Part shown: positions 36,458 through 47,054 of the stretch, piece after piece
Numbering within the stretch: the first letter of the stretch is position 1
Layout of the letters: every line of letters begins with the position of its first letter
From: Neobacillus cucumis
GTDB taxonomy: Bacteria; Bacillota; Bacilli; Bacillales; Cytobacillaceae
Length of the DNA: 64,000 bases
Assembly: GCF_016908975.1 (NCBI RefSeq)
Contig: NZ_JAFBEX010000004.1
Coordinates: forward strand, 124,001 to 188,000
Direction of reading: 5' to 3'
Made by a program: the position numbers and the translations under genes
The notes under the pieces: model-generated
Told to the model about the DNA's origin: nothing
The model's database searches: none
The model's input: the letters and a program-made list of their open reading frames with translations, nothing else

Positions 36458-36661
36458 ATGTTAAATAATGAAATGACAAACTTTTAAAAATTGAGTATCC
36501 CATTATTCAAGCTCCAATAGCTGGAGGAGTAACCACTTCGAAAATAGTCGATGAGGTTTCAAATTCTGGTGGTCTAGGGATGATGGGAGCAGGGTATATG
36601 ACCCCTGTTCAACGGTCGAATCATTAATTAAAGATATTGTAGCAGAAATTAAGGAGGAAAT
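36458..36661 (+). pseudogene. 5' remnant of a nitronate monooxygenase (2-nitropropane dioxygenase) gene
   Basis: After MLNNEMTNF a frameshift stop occurs. The next frame reads [20 protein letters not shown] and [20 protein letters not shown], the FMN-binding N-terminus of the NMO family. A second frameshift leads into [14 protein letters not shown]. The rest of the protein is absent, replaced by the DinB gene, whose RBS (AAGGAGG) overlaps the last codons. The original gene would have been about 350 codons. Confidence 0.75.
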
Positions 36662-36664
36662 AAG

Positions 36665-37132
36665 ATGAACAACTACATTTTTAAACAATTACGATTTGTT
36701 CGAGAAAACACAATTAATTGCGTCACAGAAATTAATGATGAAGCATCACTGTTTATTCCAGAAGGATTCAATAATAATATAAAATGGAATATAGGTCATA
36801 TATATGTTGTGCAAGAAAAGTTCGCATATTTTTTTATAAAAGAAAAAATGATTATGCCCAATAACTTTTTGGAATTATTTACTACAGGCACAAGTCCCAT
36901 CAATTGGGAGAAGCAGGAGCTACCAACGATTAGCGAATTAATCCAATTGTTAAAAAATCAAATCGACAGGATCGAACAAGTATTGGAATTTCGGTTAAAA
37001 GAAGTTATCGAGAAACCTTTTACTACGTCAACAGGACTTACTTTATCAACAGTAGAAGAATTACTCAGTTTTTGTTTATATCATGAAGGCATGCATTTTG
37101 CAACCATAAAATCGTACCAACTTATTATTTAG
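36665..37132 (+). CDS. DinB-family protein
   Basis: A 155-residue four-helix-bundle protein of the DinB/YfiT-like group, some of which are bacillithiol-dependent transferases. The three metal-binding His are visible: His in NIGHIYVVQE (about 43), and two in YHEGMHFATI (about 139 and 143). The start ATG follows AAGGAGG. It is just downstream of a decayed gene and upstream of an integrase remnant, so it may be cargo of an older insertion. The substrate is unknown. Confidence 0.88.
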   Translation: MNNYIFKQLRFVRENTINCVTEINDEASLFIPEGFNNNIKWNIGHIYVVQEKFAYFFIKEKMIMPNNFLELFTTGTSPINWEKQELPTISELIQLLKNQIDRIEQVLEFRLKEVIEKPFTTSTGLTLSTVEELLSFCLYHEGMHFATIKSYQLII

Positions 37133-37174
37133 AGTGAGAGAAAGAATAAGTGTATTTAAATATATATCATCTAT

Positions 37175-37276
37175 CGATTAGGACATAAAACCATCAAAAC
37201 AACTACAGATACCTATCTTGAGTTCACAGAAAAAATAGAAGAAGACGAACTTCAAAAGTTCGCCTCCTACATTTAA
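37175..37276 (+). pseudogene. 3' remnant of a tyrosine recombinase (phage-type integrase) gene
   Basis: The plus strand reads RLGHKTIKTTTDTYLEFTEK, then IEEDELQKFASYI before a stop. This is the C-terminal catalytic end of a tyrosine recombinase, including the box II LGH and the nucleophilic Tyr (TDTY). Everything upstream is missing; an in-frame stop lies at about 37157. The last 28 bp of the homologous end (37238-37265) recur exactly at 46923-46950 next to sufB. Immediately downstream come a terminator and a sufB 3'-end remnant. Confidence 0.8.
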
Positions 37277-37307
37277 ATCGGCACGCCGACAATTATAAAA
37301 TTCCCTC

Positions 37308-37337
37308 AAAACCCTTGATATACAAAGGGTTTTTCTT
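37308..37337 (+). terminator. Intrinsic terminator downstream of the integrase remnant
   Basis: AAAACCCTT and AAGGGTTTT pair perfectly around an eight-base loop, followed by TCTTTAT. It lies between the convergent integrase and sufB remnants. Confidence 0.75.
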
Positions 37338-37339
37338 TA

Positions 37340-37378
37340 TTATCCAATAGAACCTTCCATCTCGAATTTGAATAATTT
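37340..37378 (-). pseudogene. 3'-end remnant (13 codons) of sufB
   Basis: The minus strand encodes [13 protein letters not shown] then TAA, against [13 protein letters not shown] at the end of the intact sufB at 47055. A 17-bp core, ATAGAACCTTCCATCTC, is identical (37347-37363 and 47062-47078). The flanking DNA toward the integrase end is also alignable. Upstream codons show no sufB similarity. It reads as a duplicated insertion-site segment. Confidence 0.7.
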
Positions 37379-37521
37379 TGTTTAAAACAGCATGAAATAA
37401 TATATATATAAACGTCTAAAGCCTGTATAAAGCAAATTTTTTTAATAACTTAATATACAAAATAAATTCATTTCGGCATGAAATCGGCACGGTTCAAGGC
37501 AAGTACTGATGCCGCATAATA

Positions 37522-37558
37522 AAAAGAGAACCCATAGACTACAATCTGTTGTTCTTTT
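37522..37558 (-). terminator. Intrinsic terminator of the GH43 gene
   Basis: The outer arms AAAAGAGAAC / GTTCTTTT and inner AGA/TCT pairs form a long imperfect stem-loop. On the minus strand it runs into CTTTTTATTATG, about 80 bp past the GH43 stop. Confidence 0.55.
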
Positions 37559-37636
37559 AATTTGTTACTCATATTTTTTACTCATATTTTTTACTCAACA
37601 GTATGTGGTATTTCTTTCGGAAAATGTAAGTAAAGT

Positions 37637-39049
37637 TTATTCCAAAGTAAAAGAAGCGAGACTCGCGTTACCGATCCCAGTATAAGTAAAATACAATGCC
37701 TGTATGCCATCAGGAATGGTTATATCAGCGGAATATTCTGTCCATATGTTCGTAAATCCAACCGGTATTTTTCCGAGGGCGGGCCCGTTCCATGATGTTT
37801 TGACTTCAAAAGTTCCATTGGCATACCCGCGCACCTTGATTTTGACTTTTCGAATTCCGTCGCATTGGAAATATTTAAAACCTGCTGTCGCAGAATCCCT
37901 CATATTAGCAATGTATCCAATTTCTTCGTCCCCATCTCTTCCATCCTGTGTAATTTTCGGAAACCGTCCGTCCATCCATGCCCCAAGAGAACCCGAATAC
38001 AATTCCTCATCTTTATAGAATAGATTACAAGCCACATAAGCTGGATATTCTCCGCGTCCCACTAGTGGTCCTCCATTGGGCCCGCAGGATGTCATCTCTA
38101 CTTGAGGTATTGTGCCATCCTCCCTAAATTCAATCGGTTCAACACAGCCCTGTCGACTGTAAACTGTTCCGTTGGTATGCCTGTGATAAAAGATGTACCA
38201 TTTCCCATTCATTTCAACTATGCTGCCATGATTATTGTGACCATAATACATAGGCTTATCCGCTGGTTTGTAAGTATCGATATGAAGATCGGCATTGCTT
38301 ATGATGACTCCCTGGTAGACAAAGCCTTCTGTCGGATGTTTGCTAGTCGCATAGCAAAGCTCATGCATGACGATAGAGGAGTAGATAAAATAATAAGTAT
38401 CGCCTTTTTTCCTTATGGATGGCGCTTCAAAAAACTCATGTCCTTCGTACCCGCTGCCTTTACTGTAGGGCTCACTTGGTGAAATAAAAACTGGTTCTTC
38501 CATAATGGTAAGCATATCCGGACCAATGACCGTCGCCATAGCACCTTTTCTTGATTTGTCTCCTGCTGCACAAAAGCCTGTGTACAAATAGGTTGTGTCA
38601 CCTTCGGTCAATACCCCTGGGTCGAATTGAGGCTGGTCGCCCTCTCTTTCTCCCAAGCGTGTTCCATCTGAATAATGTACATAACCGTAAAATTCGTAAC
38701 GGCCCGCCGGCGAATCACATACGGCTACCGAGACAACAGGGACTTTGTCTAGCACATAATAGAGATAATACCGATTATCTGGACCTACTGTAACATCTGG
38801 TGCAAAAAGACACATTCTGCCATCAGGATTGAGTGGATCATCTGTTTTTTTGTAAATGATACCTTCATAGCGCCAATCACCTAAATTATCCACTGGTGCC
38901 GACCAGCACACATAATCGTTTATACAAAAGACATGCCCGTTAAAACGATCATGAGAGCCATACACATACACTCTATCATTAAAAACATATGGTTCTCCAT
39001 CAGGAATATATTCCCACGATGGAAGATACGGATTGAATCCTTGCTTCAT
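37637..39049 (-). CDS. Glycoside hydrolase family 43 protein with C-terminal CBM6-like domain
   Basis: A 470-residue cytosolic enzyme without a signal peptide. The five-bladed propeller spans about residues 1-330 and shows the GH43 catalytic acids: Asp in YIPDGEPYV (near 17), the modulating Asp in LFAPDVTV (near 83) and the proton-donor Glu in EFFEAPS (near 209). The jelly-roll tail (about 335-470) resembles CBM6. The likely role is release of arabinose or xylose from oligosaccharides. It is 198 bp downstream of the GH51 gene on the same strand; the RBS is GGAGTGGAG. Confidence 0.88.
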   Translation of the reverse strand: MKQGFNPYLPSWEYIPDGEPYVFNDRVYVYGSHDRFNGHVFCINDYVCWSAPVDNLGDWRYEGIIYKKTDDPLNPDGRMCLFAPDVTVGPDNRYYLYYVLDKVPVVSVAVCDSPAGRYEFYGYVHYSDGTRLGEREGDQPQFDPGVLTEGDTTYLYTGFCAAGDKSRKGAMATVIGPDMLTIMEEPVFISPSEPYSKGSGYEGHEFFEAPSIRKKGDTYYFIYSSIVMHELCYATSKHPTEGFVYQGVIISNADLHIDTYKPADKPMYYGHNNHGSIVEMNGKWYIFYHRHTNGTVYSRQGCVEPIEFREDGTIPQVEMTSCGPNGGPLVGRGEYPAYVACNLFYKDEELYSGSLGAWMDGRFPKITQDGRDGDEEIGYIANMRDSATAGFKYFQCDGIRKVKIKVRGYANGTFEVKTSWNGPALGKIPVGFTNIWTEYSADITIPDGIQALYFTYTGIGNASLASFTLE

Positions 39050-39247
39050 CGTTACTCCACTCCTTGGATCTTATAAAAAGGTTACTTTCACAGCATAAGT
39101 TTTTTTATACAGGTCTCCCCAAAACATAAGCTTTGAAAGAAATCAGGATTTTGTTTTAGCTTTTTATTGAGAGAGCTACCTTGCCTCTCAGGCCTGTTGT
39201 TCTATTAATTTTCTGTAGTAAAAAAAGATATAGGATTTGATTCAAAA

Positions 39248-40816
<1,569 letters not shown>

Positions 40817-41004
40817 TTACGTTCTTTCTCACTTATCTAAAACATTAAAAATAGTAAAACCCATTCATCATTTCTATTATTAAATTAATTTCTTGGATTT
40901 TTCAGAAAAATGATACATAATATAACTGTTATATTCTATGATTCTATATGGAAACTCTTAGGACCTAATGCGTTTTATGACAACATGAAGATTAGGAGGG
41001 TACT

Positions 41005-41799
41005 ATGACAAATATTTACTATGTAGAAACTGAGGCTACACACACAAATAGTTTTGTTTTTGATATTCCTAAAGGTCATGACTGCTGGCTTCTTGTCGTA
41101 ACTCACACTCCTGCTCTTTTCTGGGTTAATGGTCAATTAAAAGAATATCCTAAGCACAGTGCCGTATTATATCAAGCACATCAGAAAATTTACTATCGAG
41201 CTTGTGCTGATAAATATGTAAATGACTGGATACGTTTTGATACAAATGAACCTTTTGTTACCGAAACAGTACTTCCACGTGGTTTACCTTTTTCAATAGC
41301 CGATCCGGAATATTGCCACAAGTTATTTCAATTACTTGTTACAGAGCACTCTTTTAATAAAGATTTTAGAGAATCATCAACAGACTATTTGTTGAGAATT
41401 CTGTTTAATAAACTTTTGGAATCCTACTTCCAGACTGAGATTACCCCACAATATTACAACCTTATTGATCTTCGTACAGAGATTTACCATAACCCCGGTA
41501 ATAATTGGACGGTTTCTAAAATGTCGGAATATTTGCATCTTAGTCCTGGCTATTTGCAGGCACTCTATAAAAATACCTTTGGTATCTCCTGCATGGATGA
41601 CGTCATTATCAGCCGAATCCGGCTAGCCAAAGAATATTTGATGCATGGTTCCTTTACAATTGCTGACATCGCATTTCGCTGTGGTTATAACAATGTAGAG
41701 CACTTTTGCCGACAATTTAAACAAAAGACGGGATATACTCCAGGCAGATTTCGAAACCATGCTGCCAATTCATACAGTGAAAAAGAGCCAATTCTTTGA
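41005..41799 (+). CDS. AraC-family transcriptional regulator
   Basis: A 264-residue regulator with an N-terminal cupin-like sugar-sensing domain (about 1-150) and two C-terminal helix-turn-helix units. The first is near TVSKMSEYLHLSPGYLQALY (about 172-191); the second is TIADIAFRCGYNNVEHFCRQ FKQKTGYTPGRFR (about 218-250). It is divergent from the GH51 gene and faces the ABC genes, so it probably activates the arabinoside cassette. The RBS is TAGGAGGG. Confidence 0.92.
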   Translation: MTNIYYVETEATHTNSFVFDIPKGHDCWLLVVTHTPALFWVNGQLKEYPKHSAVLYQAHQKIYYRACADKYVNDWIRFDTNEPFVTETVLPRGLPFSIADPEYCHKLFQLLVTEHSFNKDFRESSTDYLLRILFNKLLESYFQTEITPQYYNLIDLRTEIYHNPGNNWTVSKMSEYLHLSPGYLQALYKNTFGISCMDDVIISRIRLAKEYLMHGSFTIADIAFRCGYNNVEHFCRQFKQKTGYTPGRFRNHAANSYSEKEPIL

Positions 41800-41818
41800 T
41801 ATTGCAGGAAGAACCATT

Positions 41819-41849
41819 TGATTGATCCAAGTTTTACTTGGATCAATCA
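41819..41849. terminator. Strong hairpin between the AraC-family gene and the ABC permease genes
   Basis: TGATTGATCCAAGT and ACTTGGATCAATCA form a perfect 14-bp stem with a TTT loop. It lies 20 bp past the AraC stop. The downstream T tract is weak (GTTCTATACT), so termination may be partial. Confidence 0.6.
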
Positions 41850-41977
41850 GTTCTATACTAATCATTGTTTCAGGTATATTTAAACTAGTATATAACCATC
41901 ATTTCCTATAACCGGCCATCCATCGCTAGTCCAAGTGACAGGTGCCAGAAAAGTTTTACCTTTTTCTAGTGAATTGT

Positions 41978-42865
41978 TTATCCCTTAAGTCCTGACATAG
42001 TAATCCCTTGAACAAAGTATCTTTGTCCTATGAAGAAAAGTATGAGTAAGGGAATTACCGTGATCAAGGACACGGCCATAAGCATCTGAACTTGAGAGGA
42101 ACCATAGGAATTCTGAAAAAACTGCAAACCTAAAGCGAGTGTAAAATGTTCGTCACTATTTAAATAAATCAATGGTGTCATAAAGTCATTCCAATGAAAA
42201 GCAACTGACATAACTGCAACTGACATCATAGCTGGTTTTATTATAGGTAATAGAATTTTATAGTAAATTTGAAATGTATTTGCACCATCGATTTTAGCAG
42301 CTTGATCTAGCTCTGCTGGTATGGTCTTAAAAAATTGTCTCAGAAGAAAAATATTAAACGCCCCACCGCCAAAAAATGAGGGTACTATAAGAGGCTTTAA
42401 TGTATCCAGCCAACCTAGTTTTGAAAATAAGATATATGTTGGAATTAAAAGAACCTGGTTAGGCAGCATCATTGTTCCAAGCACAATTGTAAAAAGGATG
42501 TTACTGTAGCGTGATTTAAACCTTGCAAAGCCATATGCAACTAAAGATGCTGAGAATACTGCTCCTAAGGTTGCTAAAACAGTTACTATAATCGTATTCC
42601 ATGTGTACCTTGTAAAATCGGCATACTGCCATCCCTGAATAAAATTATCCAATGTAAATGTTTTTGGTATTAATTTCGGAGGTATTGTGTACGCCTCAGA
42701 AGGTACTTTAAAAGCAGTAGAAATCATCCATAAAAATGGGAATATAAACACTAATGCCAATAAGCTCAATATAATATAACTTATAATTAGATTAATCGTT
42801 TCAACCTTTCTTTTATTCTTATAATGATTCAATGTCGTTTCTTTTATTGCCACATTTGCCTGCAT
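41978..42865 (-). CDS. Carbohydrate ABC transporter permease (AraQ-type)
   Basis: A 295-residue inner-membrane permease with six helices. The EAA-type loop GADTF-like motif near residues 190-205 (ELDQAAKIDGANTFQIYYKI LLPIIKP) contacts the ATPase. I start at ATG 42865, as GGAGGCGG lies 6 nt upstream; the longer frame starts inside the upstream gene. It is the second permease of the cassette, 17 bp after the first. Related Bacillus systems (AraNPQ, MsmEFG) use the shared ATPase MsmX, and no ATPase gene is present here. Confidence 0.9.
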   Translation of the reverse strand: MQANVAIKETTLNHYKNKRKVETINLIISYIILSLLALVFIFPFLWMISTAFKVPSEAYTIPPKLIPKTFTLDNFIQGWQYADFTRYTWNTIIVTVLATLGAVFSASLVAYGFARFKSRYSNILFTIVLGTMMLPNQVLLIPTYILFSKLGWLDTLKPLIVPSFFGGGAFNIFLLRQFFKTIPAELDQAAKIDGANTFQIYYKILLPIIKPAMMSVAVMSVAFHWNDFMTPLIYLNSDEHFTLALGLQFFQNSYGSSQVQMLMAVSLITVIPLLILFFIGQRYFVQGITMSGLKG

Positions 42866-42882
42866 TTTTCCGCCTCCAAAAA

Positions 42883-43779
42883 TTAATTCTCGTAGTATAC
42901 CCAATATTTAGAAGTACGGTTTACAATTAAAGTTATAATCAGGATTACAATAAATAAGATCCACGCTAATGTTGAAGCATACCCCATCTCACCATATTTG
43001 AATGCACTGTTATATATATGCATCATATAGGTATAGGTAGCATAGTTAGGGCCCCCTTCTGTTAAAACAAAAGGCTGCATAAACACTTGAAAGCCACCTA
43101 TTATTCCCATTACTAGATTAAAAAATAATGTTGGTGTTGACAGAGGAAGGGTAATATGAGTGATCATTATAAGGCGATTCGCACCATCTATAGAAGCACT
43201 TTCATATAATTGTTCCGGTATATCCTGTAACCCAGCAAGTGTTATGATAATAGAGTTGCCAATGGTCCATAACCCCATAATGATAATCGCAGGCATCGCC
43301 CATTTACCATCACTAAGCCAATTCGGACCGGTTATCCCCAAAAATGAAAGAACATAGTTTATAAGACCGAATTGTGCGTTAAAAATCCATCCCCACAATA
43401 ATGTAACAGCAACACCTGCAGTTATATACGGTATATAAAAAGTGGTTCTGAATATTCCCATTCCCTTTATTTTTTTGTGATTTAGTAAGAGTGCAACCAA
43501 AAAGGAAAGTATTAAACTTAATGGGACAGAAACTATCACAAAATATAAAGTATTTAATAGAGATTTATAGAATAAAGGATCTTGAGTAAAAGCCTTTTTT
43601 ATATTGGCCAAGCCTACAAATTCACCCGTACCAGTCATATCTGCATTTGTAAAAATTAATATAATGGAATAAACTACTGGATATAATGTAAAAATTAAAA
43701 AACCCAAAATAAATGGTGATGTATATAAGTAAAATAGCCTAGCTTCCCTTTTTTCACTACTTGTATTCTTCTTTTTCAT
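42883..43779 (-). CDS. Carbohydrate ABC transporter permease (AraP-type)
   Basis: A 298-residue permease with six predicted helices (first FYLYTSPFILGFLIFTLYPV) and the EAA loop IPEQLYESASIDGANRLIMI near residues 190-209. The start is ATG 43779, preceded by GAGGGGTG at 6 nt; a methionine five codons earlier overlaps this RBS. It pairs with the 41978-42865 permease to import oligosaccharides delivered by the 43860 binding protein. The gap to that gene is 80 bp. Confidence 0.9.
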   Translation of the reverse strand: MKKKNTSSEKREARLFYLYTSPFILGFLIFTLYPVVYSIILIFTNADMTGTGEFVGLANIKKAFTQDPLFYKSLLNTLYFVIVSVPLSLILSFLVALLLNHKKIKGMGIFRTTFYIPYITAGVAVTLLWGWIFNAQFGLINYVLSFLGITGPNWLSDGKWAMPAIIIMGLWTIGNSIIITLAGLQDIPEQLYESASIDGANRLIMITHITLPLSTPTLFFNLVMGIIGGFQVFMQPFVLTEGGPNYATYTYMMHIYNSAFKYGEMGYASTLAWILFIVILIITLIVNRTSKYWVYYEN

Positions 43780-43859
43780 TTTTTCACCCCTCAAGAGACG
43801 AATTGATACAGGGAGGAAATTACTTTATGTCTTCCTCCCATTGATTTTAATTACCTACA

Positions 43860-45161
43860 CTATTTACTTTGTTTTTGATGAGCTTCGTCAAGTGCAGCTT
43901 GTATTTGTGGAGCATATTTTTTCACAGCGTCTTTAGCCGAACTTTGCTGAGTTGTAATTTGTTGATATATTTGTTCGAATAAGTCTGCAGCTTTATTAAG
44001 GGATCCACCCCAAGGATTCGTAGTTGCATCCGCCAATCCAGTAAGATAGTCAGTCTGTTTTAAATCCGTGTTTGGAATAGTCAGTTTACTGAAAGTGGCG
44101 TCAGCTGATTCCTTTAATGCTGGAATTCCTACTTTGGCGTAGATATCATTTACTTCTTTATTCATAGAAATGGTCTTTATGTACGCCCATGCAGCCTTCT
44201 TGTTCTTTGATGCCTTATTCATACCAAAACCTGTTTGAAATTTAATATTTGTATTTTTTCCATTCGGATCTTTAGGAGGCAAAGCAATACCCCATTTAAA
44301 GCTATTCCCTATTTTTTGGGCAATGTCTTTAGCCTCAAACAATCCTAATGGGTACATGGCCGCTTTTCCTGATACAAACATCTGGTCCATAGGTATACTT
44401 TTAGATGCAGAATCATCAGGTAATGCTTTTGATTTTATGAGGTCACTAAACAACTCCAACCCTTTTATTGTTTTTGGATCATCTACGGTCTGTTTGGTCC
44501 AATCACTGTTATATGGACTGCCGCCATATGGGTAAGATGCAAAACTATGATTAATCCAATGTGATACAATAGCATAGGTCCTTTTAGCTCCAGAACCTGA
44601 AGAAACTTTCTCTGAAACATTCTTAAAATCATCCCATGTCCAATCATTCGTAGGATATGGAACTCCGGCTTTATCGAAAATTTCTTTATTGTAAGCAAAC
44701 ATGAAATCTGATTCTGTTGTTGGCATTCCTTCTCGCTTTCCATCCGGATCTACATACCCATCATCCGCCCCCGGGGTAAAATCTGCAACATCGATCTTAT
44801 CCTTTTTTAAATAAGGATTCAAATCTTCTAACCATTTTGCACGAAGACCTTTCCAGTCAGGGGACATCATAATAACATCAGCAGCATTCCCTGCTGCCAG
44901 TGCCGCATCAAGCTTCTGATCAACACTATCTGCTGGAAGCCATATTTCTTTAACTTTCACATCAGGATACAATTTTTCAAATACTTTTGTAGCTTGTTTT
45001 CTGGCCTGGAGTTCTTCTCCGCCACCCCATCCCATAATAGTGAGTTCACCAGAAATCGTTTTCCCATCGCTTTTGCTGCTAGACTGACTACTACTGCTTC
45101 CACAAGCAGTGAGAGACAGTGCTAATGCCCCAGCTAACACTGATGTTAAGAGTTTTTTCAT
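43860..45161 (-). CDS. ABC transporter sugar-binding lipoprotein
   Basis: A 433-residue solute-binding lipoprotein, first gene of the importer operon. The signal MKKLLTSVLAGALALSLTAC gives lipobox LTAC (Cys20), followed by a Ser-rich linker. The class-I sugar-binding fold follows: GELTIMGWGGGEELQARKQA, ATKVFEKLYPDVKVKEIW and AAGNAADVIMMSPDW. It likely binds arabino- or xylo-oligosaccharides, judged by the neighbouring GH43 and GH51 enzymes. The RBS is AAAAGGAG. Confidence 0.92.
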   Translation of the reverse strand: MKKLLTSVLAGALALSLTACGSSSSQSSSKSDGKTISGELTIMGWGGGEELQARKQATKVFEKLYPDVKVKEIWLPADSVDQKLDAALAAGNAADVIMMSPDWKGLRAKWLEDLNPYLKKDKIDVADFTPGADDGYVDPDGKREGMPTTESDFMFAYNKEIFDKAGVPYPTNDWTWDDFKNVSEKVSSGSGAKRTYAIVSHWINHSFASYPYGGSPYNSDWTKQTVDDPKTIKGLELFSDLIKSKALPDDSASKSIPMDQMFVSGKAAMYPLGLFEAKDIAQKIGNSFKWGIALPPKDPNGKNTNIKFQTGFGMNKASKNKKAAWAYIKTISMNKEVNDIYAKVGIPALKESADATFSKLTIPNTDLKQTDYLTGLADATTNPWGGSLNKAADLFEQIYQQITTQQSSAKDAVKKYAPQIQAALDEAHQKQSK

Positions 45162-45369
45162 ACATTTTTCTCTCCTTTTAAGTTTTTTTCTTAAAAAATC
45201 TAAGACTTACAATTCTCTCAACACCCCCTCCTATTAATACGTTTTCGACTTTTCCTTGCTTTTTCTGCAACTAAAGCCTTTTCAACTTTCCCCTGCTTTT
45301 TTTGATACAACTGTTCAATGGAAACTATTTCTTTTGAGCAACTCTGATGTCTGCAAAAGTTTTTTACAA

Positions 45370-45383
45370 ATAAAGCGTTTCCA
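45370..45383 (-). promoter_or_regulatory. Weak candidate cre upstream of the sugar ABC operon
   Basis: On the minus strand TGGAAACGCTTTAT matches 12 of 14 positions of the cre pattern, failing at the final CA. It lies about 210 bp upstream of the binding-protein start, in a 448-bp gap (45162-45609) that otherwise holds only AT-rich promoter-like DNA. Confidence 0.35.
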
Positions 45384-45581
45384 ACTTATTTAATAGAATA
45401 ATAATATAATTATTCCCTCCATGCATTGACCTTTCCATATAAATAATTGATATATTCTAAGGTTCTGCTGTTAAATAAAGATTAAAAGGAAATTATTTCC
45501 TCAATCCTTGTATTGATTAGACGTTGTGTTGCCTCCTTTAAATGTTATTAGAATAAAAATAATATTTTTTTAAAAAAATAA

Positions 45582-45604
45582 ACCCAAAGAACAGATCTTT
45601 GGGT
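45582..45604 (-). terminator. Intrinsic terminator of the YesL-type gene
   Basis: ACCCAAAGA and TCTTTGGGT form a perfect 9-bp stem. On the minus strand TTTATTTTTTTA follows. Confidence 0.82.
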
Positions 45605-45609
45605 CAGTT

Positions 45610-46242
45610 TTAAGCACTAAACTTCGTTTGTTTTTTTTCAATTCGCTTAAAAGCCATTGTCGCACCAAACATCATCACAATGGACATTAGACTAACCGAA
45701 AAAAATGGAATAAATCCTGGGAAAAGGGATAATGGAAAACTTAGTATTAGAAGCACTGCTACCACCAAGATGGTAATGTGTATATTAAGAGTCCCGATAT
45801 AAAATGCGTATTTAAAATATTGAAGAAACTTTAATTCAAAATGGACGTAAACAGGAAAAAGATATAACAGGGTGATCAAATACAAACCAAGAAGGATTAA
45901 TAAAGGAATTGACAGAATGTATTGAACGGTTCCCCCTATTGCCATAACGAGCCTATAATCAATAAATAGGAAAAAGCCGATTGCTCCCATTAGTAGTCCA
46001 ACTAAATTTGCATGAAGGAACTCCTTTTTATAGGTATCAAAAAAGATCCGAAAAATAGGGATATCCGTTTCTTTCATGTTCCACTTTCTTACCACTGTAA
46101 ATAATGCCACAGTTGCGGGGATGATCCCAAGAACTATGAATCCGGTTAATGTAAAAAGAAGCCATAAGATATTTATAAAAGCCATCTTCCAAATCCAATC
46201 ACTTACAGTGAAGAGTCCTCCCATCACTCTGCCCATTGGCAT
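45610..46242 (-). CDS. YesL-family membrane protein (DUF624)
   Basis: A 210-residue membrane protein with about five helices. It begins with the DUF624 signature: GGLFTVSDWIWKMAFINILW, then the hallmark GIIPATVALFTVVRKW near residues 39-54. Family members are typically encoded with oligosaccharide ABC importers and have no defined function. The RBS is GAGGTG at 7 nt. It lies upstream of the binding-protein gene, but a terminator separates them, so it is transcribed on its own. Confidence 0.9.
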   Translation of the reverse strand: MPMGRVMGGLFTVSDWIWKMAFINILWLLFTLTGFIVLGIIPATVALFTVVRKWNMKETDIPIFRIFFDTYKKEFLHANLVGLLMGAIGFFLFIDYRLVMAIGGTVQYILSIPLLILLGLYLITLLYLFPVYVHFELKFLQYFKYAFYIGTLNIHITILVVAVLLILSFPLSLFPGFIPFFSVSLMSIVMMFGATMAFKRIEKKQTKFSA

Positions 46243-46910
46243 ATGGTATCACCTCTTTAACAATTTTAACTTTATATGTTTGAAATAATCAGCTATTCAA
46301 TAGAAACCTGACAGCTATTCTTACTATTCATTCAGTTAGACTAAAACTACCGGGACTGATTTCTAACTTTCTTCCACCACAAAATACAGGGAAAATTTTA
46401 GAATCGTTTTCACCTAGGACTACTTGTAGATAAACTCATATCGTCAAAAATACTCTTAGAACGGTTCCCAGCATTTTTCAATGTAAACCATTTCAATCCT
46501 CTTATCTTAATAAATTCCGCACTCTATCGTAATTGCTGTGTATCGAAATTTTTAATCAATATCCTTCGCTTTGAGGCTTTTGCTTACAATTCTTACTAAT
46601 TCCGATATTTCCGAACGAAGTATCGACCTATACACCAATATTTAACAGCATCTGCCGAGCCAATACCCTCCAGAAAATCTTTTTCACCCAAAAACCTCCT
46701 TCTAACCGATTGATAAAACTTTTAGATTATTATAGCATTTAACTATAAGTTTGTACATACAACGAACTAAGTTTCTTATTATTCTATACTCTCTGTTATC
46801 CCCATATTTCCTTTAATCAGAAAAGTATCATACATACCCCTCTCTGGTTTTAGTGGAAAACTCGGAGATGGCGGCACAATGTTCTCTCCTCTAGGAGGCT
46901 TATCATAATA
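46243..46910. other. Intergenic stretch without a credible gene
   Basis: The sequence is AT-rich, with multiple stops in all frames. Position 46399-46412 (TAGAATCGTTTTCA) is one mismatch from the relaxed cre pattern and could regulate the YesL-type gene, whose start lies about 160 bp away. Near 46890, CTCTCCTCTAGGAGGC is an AGGAGG-like palindrome. I see no RNA gene. Confidence 0.4.
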
Positions 46911-46919
46911 TTAGTGAAA

Positions 46920-46955
46920 AATGAAGAAGACGAACTTCAAAAGTTCGCCTTCTAA
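46920..46955 (+). pseudogene. 3' remnant of a second tyrosine recombinase gene, now the sufB terminator
   Basis: The last codons read NEEDELQKFAF then TAA, matching IEEDELQKFASYI at 37238-37276; 28 bp are identical (46923-46950). No further integrase similarity is visible upstream. On the minus strand the same bases fold as GAAGGCGAACTT / AAGTTCGTCTTC followed by TTCATTTTTC, so they serve as a terminator about 100 bp past sufB. Confidence 0.6.
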
Positions 46956-47054
46956 TCTAAATAGATAAAATGAAATCAGTCGAAATAGGTTCGCCATCAA
47001 TTTAACTTATTATTATAATTCTTCAACACTCGATATAAAAAGGTTTTATCTTTA

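Noticed and set aside
37567..37600. Two-and-a-half copies of a 13-bp AT-rich repeat (TTACTCATATTTT)
   Set aside because: It is short and low-complexity, in a gap already explained by a terminator; not enough to call functional.
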